DNA from: Rutpela maculata
Taxonomy: Eukaryota; Arthropoda; Insecta; Coleoptera; Cerambycidae
DNA: 64,000 bases
Direction of reading: 5' to 3'
NCBI GenBank assembly: GCA_936432065.2
Contig: OW386287.2
Span: 1,612,001 to 1,676,000, forward strand
Position numbers and translations under genes: made by a program. The notes beneath the pieces were generated by a model. It ran no database searches, was not told where the DNA came from, and saw nothing but the letters and a program-made list of their open reading frames with translations. The stretch's first letter is position 1. Each line of letters begins with the position of its first letter. Shown here in pieces: positions 50,832 through 60,971 of the stretch.

Positions 50832-51608
50832 AGAGGCAGGAGCGATTTCTGCAACGATCAGTGTAGGACGGTTGAATTTATGTTTGAAGGTTGTACAGCA
50901 CTTTCCTGATGTGAATGGTGTCATTCCATCTGCCTTAGGTGGTGGCTTTTCAAAGATATAGCGCCTAAGAGACGGTGTATGCTTGCAAAAATAAGCGATA
51001 AGTAGGATGGTGTAGTATCGAAGTATGGATCTACACATGTGAACTATATAAAAATTCCATAAATACTCTGCTACGTTAAGAAGTTACGGCCGTCCAAAGG
51101 CGCGTTATCATTGCAAAAAATATATGCAAGATGGCTGAAAGTGAAGTACCAATTCATGCTATCCTCGCAGTACCAAAATTGAACAAATCTTCGGTTGCGT
51201 CTTGTAGTTTTGGCCGATTGAAATTGTGTTTTACTTTAATTGTAACTGGGTGTTATAGAAAGGGAAATGCTTAGTATTTGCTTTTCATTTTGTATTTTCA
51301 GGCATTCTACGTATTGATCGTCGTTTGCAACGATAACGCACCTTTGAATTGCCGTAGTGTCTTTACGCAGTAGAGTATTTTTTTCAGTTTACACATGTGG
51401 CGACCTCAAACTTCGATACTACACCACTTTCAGCCATCCTACTTGTCGTCTATTTGCACCCATAAAGCGTCTTTTAGGTTATACATACCCGAAATGCAAC
51501 CACCTAGCACAGGCAGACTGACACCATACACGTCAGGGAAGTACTCTACAACCTATAAACACAAATTCAACCCTTACTGATCATTGCAGAAATCGTCCCC
51601 GCCTCCCA
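50832..51608. mobile_element. Diverged foldback near the mbl 3' end
   Basis: The arms 50832-51115 and 51325-51608 are inverted copies with many substitutions and indels; shared stretches include GATTTCTGCAANGATCA, TCGATACTACACCA and AACGCGCC/GGTGCGTT-type sequence. Both arms keep an open frame encoding related peptides, TPFTSGKCCTTFKHKFN (minus) and TPYTSGKYSTTYKHKFN (plus). It sits 150 bp beyond the mbl stop codon, so it would lie in the 3'UTR of the long-tail isoform. Confidence 0.7.
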
Positions 51609-51755
51609 GACTATACCGAAGTGCATATTTAATAACACTAACCATAAAATTTAATAGTAACTAGGAAAAAAATTAATACAATTATAAAATATTACACAAA
51701 CCAACGAACAAAAAAATAAACAAACAACACATTAAAAACGGCCGACAATCCACGA

Positions 51756-52405
51756 TTAGGTTGTTTTTAACTTTTTATAAGGCTGCAAGACGACGTTGTT
51801 GTTGTTGTTTTGAGCCGCGGCGACCGCGATATTTGTCGAGGCGGACACGTTAGTCATCGGCGCGGCGGAAACGGTCACGGGGTACTGTGCGCCCAATATG
51901 CTGCTGCCGTAAATAGGCGTCGTACTGGCGGCTGTGTAAGGCGTTCTCATGATCGAGTACGGATTGAATTGAAAATTAGGTGGAGGCTGGTGACGGCTGA
52001 TGTTAAGCAGATTTTGCTGAGCTATGGCAGCTTGGTAAGGATTGGCAAGCCCCAAATTCAAACTGGTAGCGTTAAACTGGAAAGGCAAGGCTGGGTATCT
52101 CTGAAATGTCGGCGGAGGTACGGTAAGCGCCTGCTTGTTCAGCGAAACTCCGGTATAGTTCAAAGGATTCAAGTGGCTGAGCTGATTGGCGGCAAGAGAC
52201 TGATTGACAGCAGCTAGCTTAACGGCTTTCGCATAATTCTGCTGGGCAACCTCTTTAGCAAGCGTTGCGGGATCGGGGATGGCTGGCTGCGGGGGCAAGG
52301 TAGGCAGGGAGGCGGTGGTGGTGACGCAGGCGATCGCCTCACTGTCTTTTGTGAGCTGCTGCTGCTGCTGGGACGCCGTGGAGACGGACTGGATGGCGTC
52401 GGGAA
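51756..52405 (-). CDS. mbl: muscleblind terminal exon, long low-complexity C-terminus
   Basis: 650 nt from acceptor CACCCACAG to TAA (51756-51758). Joined to the 133-nt exon in phase 1 it reads on from FPDAIQSVSTAS through a poly-Gln, a Thr/Pro-rich stretch, and then the mbl-like segment AKEVAQQNYAKAVKLAAVNQ, the NYTGVSLNKQAL motif, and a tail rich in Asn, Ala and Gln that ends in QPYKKLKTT. Muscleblind is a nuclear and cytoplasmic RNA-binding protein that controls alternative splicing, muscle and photoreceptor development; this part is the disordered C-terminus, not the zinc fingers. Frames on the plus strand here are shadows. The open frame extends upstream past the splice site, but that part (poly-Pro) is the mini-intron read through. 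Confidence 0.85.
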
Positions 52406-52460
52406 CTGTGGGTGAAGCACATGAGGAAGGTGGGGGGGGCGGGGGAGGCGGAATACTCAC
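52406..52460 (-). other. 55-bp mini-intron in mbl (or frame-breaking homopolymer)
   Basis: Donor GTGAGT and acceptor TTCACCCACAG bound a 55-bp C-rich segment with runs of 5 and 8 C. Removing it joins the two mbl frames exactly. The alternative is that it is exon and that the 8-C run has a length error or indel: a one-base change there would also connect the frames as an SCEYSASPAPP-type reading. If it is retained as assembled, translation stops at 52339-52341. Confidence 0.6.
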
Positions 52461-52593
52461 ATGACACGGGCACAAACGGCTGCTGCAGCTGCATGAGTTG
52501 CTGGTATGTGGTTGCGTTGGGTTGGTAGACGGGCACGCCTGACTTGTCAGCCGCTGGCCGTTTGTAAGGGACCATGCCTGCTGGGAAGGCCTG
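52461..52593 (-). CDS. mbl: muscleblind conserved internal exon
   Basis: 133 nt, phase 0 in, phase 1 out. It reads QAFPAGMVPYKRPAADKSG, then VPVYQPNATTYQQLMQLQQP and FVPVS. The MVPYKRP...VYQP...YQQLMQLQQPFVPVSCE block is, from memory, a signature of insect muscleblind proteins and lies C-terminal of the first zinc-finger pair. The acceptor is a CAGCAG tandem site (exon start 52593 or 52590), which would add or drop one Gln. The donor is GTGAGT at 52460. Confidence 0.87.
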
Positions 52594-54199
52594 CTGACAT
52601 ACACATTTCTCAATATAGTATACAATATAAGAAAAATTGGGGCGGACAGTAGAGTGAAGCAGTTAGAAAAAATTACCTTAAATTAAAAATATATTATTCA
52701 TTTTTATTGAGAACAAGAATCCATTATCTGCAGCCATTATTTCGATTTGTTCTTTTCCAGACAATCTTAAATAATCGTGAGAACGTATTCACCTACATTT
52801 TAAAGATGCCCGCATAATAATTTTCGCAATTTTACAAAAATACAAGTTAATTTTTTTTAAGTATTCGAGAGTCCTGAGTATTTTATATAGTGGGCAAGAT
52901 CGGAGAGGGAGGAATGCGTTAACCGCCATTTACGAAAAGTTGAATCTCGTCAACCGCTGATGCTTCGATCAAAATGGTAAAAACCTTTTTTTAGCGCTAA
53001 ATTCTCTAGAAACTCCTTTACGACTTAGCGCGTCAAAGTTTGCAAAAATCAGTTTTTTTGCAGATTATTTCCTAAACTGCTGATCTTACATTAAAATGTC
53101 AGACGTCATCTTATATAACACTACATTCTCTACAATATCTTTCACAGACGTCATTTTGTGACTAATAGTTTATGAACTAAGACCATAAAAAAAATATACA
53201 AAAATAGTTTTTTTCAAAATATCTCGGTATATATAAATATGTAATTGCAAACTTATAGGGCATTAAATTCTCTACAATATTTATTTCAAACTATTTTGCA
53301 AAAGTTATAAAAAGAATGTTTTTTTTTAAATACCTCGTTAATTTATTAATAGGATATAAAAATATGTATTCTTGAGAATGTAGTGCTTTACAAGATTGAT
53401 AATAACAGATTTGAGTGTACGAGTTTAAGAGATATTTAAAAGAAACTGTTTTTTTTTATGTAATTGTTGACGGACTGTAAACTATTATTCCTACAAAATG
53501 ACATCCGCGACAGAAATTGTAAAGAATTTACTGCTCTACAAGACGTGAATGAACAATCAACAGTTCAAAACAGTACGAAATACAAAAACTACTTTTTGCA
53601 AATTTACACGCACTGTAACCTATGGAGGAATTTGTAGAGTTTAGTGCTGAATAGAAAAAGGCCTCACCATTTTTATAGTAGCAACAACAATTTATGAGAT
53701 ATTTACATTTGAACTCTTAGCAAAAATGGCGTATAATGCACCCGTTCCTCCGACTCCGTCATCTTAAAAAAAAGACGATTTTAATTACGAACCCATTATA
53801 TTTGATCTATTGATTGAACTAAACTAACACTAGACTCTTAATAAACATCGAATTCTCACTCTATAGTAGTTTTTAAAACTGTTTCGATTCATTCAAATTA
53901 TTCCAATCTGGTAAGGAAAACTCGAGTATAGTGTAGTGTTCAGAATTTTTGGGGTTGGTGAAAATTACTTCAGTAAAGGTTTTAATTCAACTACAGGACT
54001 AAGATCGGATTCTTGTTTTTTATGGCATATAGGCATAGGTACGTTATTTCTACCTTTCCATATGTCAGTTATAGAGGATTCTATTTTTCTCTATTAAAAA
54101 ATGCTAATTAGGGCCAATAAAAGCGTTTAAAATTTTATATTTTAAAAATAAACCAGCTTGTTTTTGTATATTCCAGAATATTTTAGTATAGTCAAAGTT
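52594..54199 (-). other. mbl intron, no feature recognised
   Basis: AT-rich. Between 53000 and 53700 phrases such as TTTTAGNNNTACAAG, ATTCTCTACAA and GACGTCATTTTGT recur loosely, as in degenerate repeat debris. No exon is seen. Confidence 0.45.
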
Positions 54200-54990
54200 C
54201 TGGTTAGGGCAGTTTTTTGTTGTAATTTCACAGTTGTTTTGCAGTTTCGGCGAGGTCGGCGTATTGTTTATTTAAACAGTTTAATTTTTTAGAGCGTGTT
54301 TTTCATCGGTTTTTAATATTTAAAGATCTGAGTCCTATGGGAACTAAAAAAATGAAATTCATTGAGTTGTATAATAATTGTACATAAACTAGATGTCATT
54401 CCGGATTATTGTCATTTTTTTAAAAAGAAATGCATTTTTAAACAAATTATTATTCTTTTCAAAATAATGGACAAATTTCAATAAAACGGAAAATGTAGTT
54501 CCAATAGAATGTAATCATTTAAAATGTTAAATAAAACTTTTTTAAATTATTTTCATGAACTTTTAAAGTGTGTAAAGTGTTTTTATATTTGAAGTCTTTT
54601 TATTTGTTAGAATTGCATATCTTTATAACCATTTTTATTTAAATACAAAAAAGGTCAAATATTGAAAAATACATCACCTACTCTTTTAAAAATCTATAAT
54701 TTGAGCCATCGTACACATTTCTCGGTTTTCATGGGCAGGATTTCGCAAGGATGAAAAGAAGTTTTAACAACCACTCCGTTTTCTAACTGCTTTCATAAAC
54801 ACTTATATTTGAAATTTTAAGTGATGATAGACGCCATAAGAGCTATACTTTCCCTAAATTTCATTGAAATCTATCCACTATTTTCAAAAGAACAATAATT
54901 TGCTTAAACATGCCTAATTTTGCAATATCTCATTTTTTAATATAATATTATGCAACATAATTTAAACTTTTTTGGCCCCCATGAGACTAA

Positions 54991-55559
54991 TAGTCTAGGT
55001 GCCCGCGTACGTAAATGCAATTTATACATATCCTCGTATTACTTCTTGTACGGCATAATTGCGCCTAGACTATCACTTTTTTCCTTTGCGAAAATTTTCG
55101 TAAACGCGGCGTTCCTCCTCGGTATGAAAAAGACGATTTCCACGCGTCGGACTGGAAAATCGGCAAATATATTTTGTCGGACAATTTGAGAATTGGATTC
55201 TACATATATATTCTATATATTTCTACAAACTATCTGACAAAAATATTGGTACGTTAAGGGTGTCTACCACCCTAAACATATCATAACATAACTTTAAAAC
55301 ATTTATTGATAACCAGCTGATTTGTTTCAAGATTTCTTAATAATATGTAGAATCCAATTTTCGAATTGTCGGACAAAATATATTTGCCGATTTTCCAGTC
55401 CGACGTGTGGAAATCGTCTTTTTCATGCCGAGGAGGAACGCCGCGTTTACGAAAATTTTCGCAGAGGAAAAAAGTGATAGACTAGGCGCAATTATGCCGT
55501 ACAAGAAGTTATACGTGGATATGTATAAATTGCATTTGTGTACGCGGGCACCTAGACTA
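54991..55559. mobile_element. 569-bp foldback with TAGTCTAGGTGCCCGCG ends
   Basis: Arms of about 215 bp (54991-55205 and 55347-55559) are over 90 percent identical by eye. Both therefore encode the same peptide in opposite directions, for example KIFVNAAFLLGMKKTIS on each strand. TAA lies on both sides (54988-54990 and 55560-55562), fitting the 3-bp TWA duplication of PIF/Harbinger elements, though three bases is weak evidence. Confidence 0.82.
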
Positions 55560-55635
55560 TAATAGATCTCGGGATATAAAAAAACTGATGGAAAAAATAT
55601 TCCAAAAAAATTAAACTGTTTAAACAAACAGTACG

Positions 55636-55776
55636 CAGTAGCGTAGCCAGCTTTTTGAGTCGGAGGGGGCAGTCGTTTAAAAGGCAATAAAAATTGTTGC
55701 AAATAAAATTATCTACAGCAGGGGCGTCACATCATGGGGGTCGGAGGAGCAGAGTGCCCCCCGCGCTACGCCGCTG
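55636..55776. mobile_element. 141-bp hAT MITE
   Basis: Termini CAGTAGCGTAGCCAGC and CTACGCCGCTG (complement CAGCGGCGTAG) are of the hAT CAGTGGCGTAG type. Flanking octamers ACAGTACG (55628-55635) and ACACTACG (55777-55784) agree at seven of eight bases, as an aged 8-bp target duplication. Removing the insert restores continuity of the host arm with its partner near 54250-54270. Confidence 0.8.
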
Positions 55777-55865
55777 ACACTACGGCGAAATTGCAAAACT
55801 GAACTGTGAACTTATCTTGACCCCCAGAACACGTTAAAACAAAAAACTACCCTGACCAAACAATT

Positions 55866-56552
55866 CACATTTAAAATTTTTTTAAAGCTAATATAACTCC
55901 ACTAATTTACACGCATAGGTCAGTTGTTGCAAAAATAATACTCTCTCAAAAACTGGTATTTTTTCGCATCATGTACTCTTTGAACAAGAAGGCCTCTTAA
56001 ATAGCAGAAGAAAAGTAGAATGTTATTTACATTTCTACTTCATCTTAACCGAGCATTTTTGAGCCTTAGTTACCCTCCACATTTACTTTTAGAAAGATAC
56101 CGTCACTCATATATTTGTTAGAAACGTTCTCCTCTACAAATTCGATTATATGCAGTTTTACTCTTCGACCATTCCGGCCACGTTCGCATTCAAAGAAAAA
56201 AAAATGCGAAAAAAATGCCTTTTTTGGAGTTTCTGCTTGCAACAATACAGGGTCAGTTAATTGCAACACATCAAATTGTTATTATAAATACGATAATACA
56301 ATAGATAATAATACCACACGTCTAACACATGTAACTATTTGGCCAAATTTGGGCCTTGAAATCGTGTCAATAATTTTCATGACTGAATTAAATATCAGAT
56401 TTTATGTTTTGTGCAGGTACATGTTTTAATATTTGAAATATTTTAACGTGTAAATGGAGTAATGAATGTTTGTGATCGACCTATTAATCATGTAGTTGCA
56501 CAAAGAGGAAATAAGAAGAGAAGAAAGAGTTGAAAATATTTTTAGTACTTAC
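55866..56552 (-). other. mbl intron, nothing recognised
   Basis: Two overlapping frames at 56066-56429 have no recognisable content. No clear repeats. Confidence 0.4.
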
Positions 56553-56594
56553 AAAATTGTCATAATAAAATGATCCAACCGATTTCATATCCAT
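56553..56594 (-). CDS. mbl: muscleblind 42-nt microexon
   Basis: Acceptor TCCTTTTTATTTCAG and donor GTAAGT bound exactly 42 nt encoding MDMKSVGSFYYDNF. Phase 0 at both ends. Joined to the exon at 52593 it gives YYDNF-(Q)AFPAGMVPYKRP, which matches the arrangement I remember for insect muscleblind proteins. The same phase also permits joining to the zinc-finger exon at 32274-32358. Being a multiple of three it can be skipped without shifting frame. Exons for the first zinc-finger pair must lie beyond the right edge of the window. Confidence 0.75.
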
Positions 56595-57299
56595 CTGAAA
56601 TAAAAAGGATAAGGGCACGTGTTAATTTTTTGATATTAGTTGAACATTGAAAAGCAAATACGTTCGGACGCCCCCTCAATCATTCCAACAACATTCGCAA
56701 TGGGAAAAAATTGAGTTGGCGACCACAAATAAATTAAAAATTAGTCTAAGAGTTATCCTGCCTGCCGCAAAAACACTTACAGGCAAAATACCCAAATAAA
56801 AAATCACAAACGATAATTATTATTAATATAACAGTATTGCTGTAATTGTAGTTGCTAGGATGTTGCGAGTTTTAAGAACGTCCACAGTAGACAACTGTAA
56901 GTTTGAAATAAAAAAACAAATCAAGAAAACCTAAAGCTAATTTTGTCAGTGATTGAAATTAAATATGTGAATAACGATTTTCCTCATGCAAAACACGACA
57001 ATGGTAGAAGCGATAAAAGCTTGAAAAGGAAGCGCAGGTTTGTCAGGACAAATTTTATATATATAAAAAAAGTCAAATTAATTAAAAAATGTTCTCTAAA
57101 GCAAAGTAAAAACAGCCTCTCACAACATGCTAACAACTTGACCAGGTAGCAGTTCGCCTTTTCTACAAAACGCAGCTTTATTAAAAAACTTTACAGAAGC
57201 CTATTCACCGGAATATATAATTTTGAATAAATCCACACGCAACCACTGATTTACTGAAAACAAAGCAAAATATACAAGGTGCAATATAATGAAATACCA
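56595..57299 (-). other. mbl intron, nothing recognised
   Basis: AT-rich DNA between the microexon and the next foldback. The 68-codon frame at 56943-57149 is lysine-rich without a known motif. Confidence 0.4.
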
Positions 57300-58500
57300 A
57301 ATGAAGGACGAATTCCTTCGCACATTCCTTATCGAAAATTGGTTTAGGTCAAATTGTCTGCAATTGCAGTATCTTGTCAAACTCGAGGTCCTCATCAGTA
57401 GTTTTTATAGACACAACCACAAAAAAATGGACAATTCTTGTTGTACTTTCGTTTGAAGTGTTCAAAATCGCAGAAGTAACAAAAACTGTCCATTTTCTGG
57501 GGGTTGTGTTCATGAAATTTTTTTATTAGGACCTGAAGTTCTACAAATTTCAGACAATTTGACCTTAACCGATTTTCCAAAAGAAATGTGTGGGGTCTTT
57601 TAAGAATATTTTGTCATATAAACATTCGCCCTTAGAGCCTTCGTTTCCAAGATATTGGACGTTAAATCTTCAAATAAAAACTATTTCTTTTTGAACAAAT
57701 GAAGATATTGAAACGGAATTTTGTGTGCGCAACATATAAGCAAAATGGCATTCAACGTGAAAACATTAAGTCTCAACTTAACTAGTAGCGTAAATTGGGG
57801 TATGCTGGTTACGTTTTCTCCAAGAACTATGGCACGCAACAGAAATTTTTCAAATTATTGCAATTCGAAAATGATCCCTTGACTTTACTGCGTAGCTTTT
57901 ACTGTTTGATAATATGTAAAGTTAAATCGTAGTCACTTATGTTAAATTTGGTTAGCCAAGTTAGCAGTTATTGTTTAATTAAACAGTTAAAAAAATCAAA
58001 AGCTTTAAGTTTTTTAACTTTCATCTTTGAGAAGAAACAAAGAAGATACAAAAGGTTTCATTCAAATCATTTCACGTTATTTAGATTCCTACGTCAACCT
58101 TTTTTTTGAGTGTTTGCAAACTGAACTATATTTTGGCTAAGTTTGCCGATCTCAATTGTCGATCTGCATTTAAAAAAATGGTTTACTTTTAAGAATAAAT
58201 GACAAAAATCCAAGCTGCACAAAAAAGTCATTTTTGTTCAACAATATGCAGTTTAAAATTTTAAAAGTGCCATAATTCTTGGCTAAAACGCCACCGGCAT
58301 ACCCTATATCTACACCACTGGTAAAGTTGAGGCTTAATTTTTTCACCGTCATGCCATTTTATTCATGTGCTGAATATGCAAAATTCCATTTGAATACCCT
58401 CATTTGCTCAAATGATATTTAAAGAATGTATCCTGGAAACGAAGGCTATCAAGACACATGTTTATATTAAAATATTCTTAAACTTGAAGAACGAATTCGC
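57300..58500. mobile_element. Compound foldback: 880-bp element with an adjoining 260-bp foldback
   Basis: 57601-57850 pairs with 58235-58480 (AAGAATATTTTNTCATATAAA, GAGCCTTCGTTTCCA, GTGCCATAATTCTTGG-type sequence). Next to it, 57330-57588 folds on itself (GGTCAAATTGTCTG, GAGGTCCT, ACACAACC on each arm). Weaker matching of 57300-57320 with 58485-58505 suggests the smaller one is nested near the left end of the larger. The frames at 57201-57580 and 58170-58352 are by-products. Confidence 0.7.
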
Positions 58501-58623
58501 TCCTTAATTTTTGGCATTCCATTATGTCACGCTCGGTGTATACAGCGTGTCCTCCGATTTAGTTCGCTATAGGTGAAATGGACAAAAAAATTTCGAATTT
58601 TATTTTCATATTTGGAGGTTCAT

Positions 58624-59189
58624 CCCTGCTTATCTAAAAAGTAATTTAAGGTGTACTTTTGTTTTTTTAAAGTCATGTAGGCAGGCCATGACAGTTAAGC
58701 AAAAATGAATTTCGTGTTAGGTAAAGTACCTTTTCTGTAAAAGATAGAGGAAAATGTCATTAAGGAAAGTTATTCAGATTAAAAAGTTATAGTGCTTTGC
58801 AAAATTTCAAGAACATACGCCTACTTTGATAATTTTGATTTTTTTCAATATAATTGCATTTTACGAAAAAAAAAATATAGTAAGCCAGTTTACTGAAGTG
58901 TTTGATCTAGTACATAATGGAGCAAACACTTTATTAAACCGGAAACATATTTTTTTCCGTTAAAAACAATTATATTAAAAAAATCAAAATCATCAAAGTA
59001 GGTTTTTGAAATTTTGCAAAGGTCTATAACTTTTTAGTCTGAATAACTTTCCTTAATGACATTTTGCTGTATCTTTTACAGAAAAGGTACTTTACTTAAC
59101 ATGAAATTCGTTTTTGCTTTAACTGTCATGGCCTACATGATTTTAAAAAAACAAAAGTACACCCAAAATTACTTTTTAGATAAGCAGGG
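58624..59189. mobile_element. 566-bp foldback nested in the left arm of the palindrome
   Basis: CCCTGCTTATCTAAAAAGTA at 58624 pairs with the complement ending at 59189; arms of about 250 bp match through GAAAAGGTACTTTAC-type sequence and AAAATCAAAAT. The right arm of the host has no such insert (compare 61385-61415), so it arrived after the palindrome formed. The minus frame 59126-59389 crosses its edge. Confidence 0.85.
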
Positions 59190-59786
59190 GCATAGTGCTT
59201 GAAGGTGGAAAAATTATGATGAAAATGAGTCCAAAATCGGTTTGTGCAGGCTGATTCTACATTAAAAGTAGATTCAAAATTTATGAAATTTAAAATCGTA
59301 GCTGATCCCTTTCGCGTTTTATCCACATTTTTGGATTTTAACCCTTCGCAATACAGTAACTCGTATACATCAACTTTTTCTTCGAGCACTTAGCACTTTT
59401 AGAAATAAAACTATCGTAAATAAGTTTATTATATCTTGTAAATACAGTTCTTTAATTAAAAAAACTTACTCGACAATATTCCATTACTAAAAATTAAATT
59501 TCATTTGTTGTAAAATACTTGAAAATAACCAAGAAACAAAAACGTTTAATTAACATTTAATTATCTTTTTACTTCTAAGTGTTTTAATGTTTATACATTT
59601 TTTAATTACTGACAAAATAATTTATTTGGATTACACTTTTTGCCGCTAGGTAGCTACTCGTATTTTGTTTCCAAACATAAAGTGTAAATCTCAAAAGTAT
59701 ACAGTATATATACCGTTTAAATTTGTTTCAGATTTTAAACTTCTGCTAGTTGTACAACAAACAACAAACAACAAACTGCATCAGCA

Positions 59787-60332
59787 ATGTATCCCTGCCC
59801 ATACTGCTTTGGTACACTAGATGATTTAAAAAAGAACCCTTACTGTAATCATTCAAGTGCAAGCACTAATACAAGTTCAAGTGATAGTTTGGAAACTGAG
59901 AATAAAATACAGTTGAAAACTTTCGGAGATTATGAAAAATTTGTTCTTTTAGGAAATAAAAAAAAATTTAGCAAAGAATGTCGCAGTACTGTTAATCTCC
60001 CTCTATTTGATGAAGCTGATAATATTTGTGTTCTACAGAAATGTATCATCCCTGAATTACACATTTTGCAAGGTTTGGTAAATCATTTATATTGGCATAG
60101 TTTAGTTCCACTTTTAGGTAAAGAAAAAGCATTATTGTTATGGCCTAAAAAATTAAAACTTATTTCTAAAAATTATCATGGAGATGCTTTTGAAGGAAAC
60201 GCTTGCAGGGAATTGTTGAAGGAAGCTGATAAACTTAATGATAAAGAGATTTATAAAAAAGTAGGTATTTTTAAAATTTTACCGTATATTGCTGCTTATA
60301 TATATAAGCAGCAATATACGGTAAAATTTTAA
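59787..60332 (+). pseudogene. Transposon-encoded ORF remnant, left copy
   Basis: Reads MYPCPYCFGTLDDLKKNPYC, with paired CPxC/YC cysteines suggesting a zinc ribbon, a Ser/Thr-rich linker, then blocks such as IIPELHILQGLVNHL, ALLLWPKKLKLISKNYHGD, FEGNACRELLKEADKL and EIYKKVGIFKILP. These blocks resemble ORFs of unnamed insect transposons that I recall but cannot name. The frame continues across the palindrome centre, where its last dozen residues are an artefact of the inverted arm. A short deletion relative to the right copy removes residues after TFGD. A CAAACAACAAACAACAAAC tract precedes the start and breaks the upstream frame. Confidence 0.55.
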
Positions 60333-60440
60333 AAATACCTACTTTTTTATAAATCTCTTTATCATTAAGTTTATCAGCTTCCTTCAACAATTCCCTGCAA
60401 GCGTTTCCTTCAAAAGCATGATAATTTTTAGAAATAAGTT

Positions 60441-60971
60441 TTAATTTTTAGGCCATAACAATGTTTTTTCTTTACCTAAAAGAGGAACTAAACTATGCCA
60501 AAATAAATGATTTACCAAACCTTGCAAAATGTGTAATTCAGGGATAACACATTTCTGTAGAACACAAATATTATCAGCTTCATCAAATAGAGGGAGATTA
60601 ACAGTACTGCGACATTCTTTGCTAAATTTTTTTTTATTTCCCAAAAGAACAAATTTTTCACAATCAGCTCTCAAATCTCCGAAAGTTTTCAACTGTATTT
60701 TATTCTCAGTTTCCAAACTATCACTTGAACTTGCATTAGTGCTTGCACTTGAATGATTACAGTAAGGGTTCTTTTTTAAATCATCTAGTGTACCAAAGCA
60801 GTATGGGCAGGGATACATTGCTGATGCAGTTTGTTGTCCATTTACAACTAGCAGAAGTTTAAAATCTGAAACAAATTTAAACGGTATATATACTACATAC
60901 TTTTGAGATTTACACTTTATGTTTGGAAACAAAATACGAGTAGCTACCTGGCGGTAAAGAGTGTAATCCAA
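60441..60971 (-). pseudogene. Transposon-encoded ORF remnant, right copy (mirror image)
   Basis: Mirror copy on the minus strand with a longer upstream frame (SDFKLLLVVNGQQTASAMYP precedes the CPYC motif), so the ORF originally began further upstream. It keeps LRADCE where the left copy has a deletion. It breaks at KTLLWPKN and an in-frame stop where the left copy reads on, so neither copy is intact. Function unknown; the arrangement with NYHG and FEGN blocks suggests a transposase-like protein, but no catalytic residues can be named. Confidence 0.55.

Larger units (their letters stand above)
54200..55865. mobile_element. 1.67-kb foldback with two nested insertions
   Basis: Left arm 54200-54335 (GTTNGGNAGGGNAGTTTTTTG-type sequence, then TTTCGGCG and TTTAAACAGTTTAATTTTTT) pairs with right arm 55565-55865. 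The right arm holds a 141-bp hAT MITE at 55636-55776. The core holds an independent foldback at 54991-55559. No transposase. Confidence 0.75.

Noticed and set aside
51756..52625. A single 289-codon minus-strand gene starting at 52625
   Set aside because: Its first part crosses a good acceptor and reads the mini-intron as poly-Pro; the conserved mbl block is in another frame, so the exon structure explains the region better.
54950..55702. Two homologous genes in opposite orientation (peptide KIFVNAAFLLGMKKTIS)
   Set aside because: Identity extends over non-coding flanks and stops at transposon-like ends; the shared peptide follows from near-identical arms.
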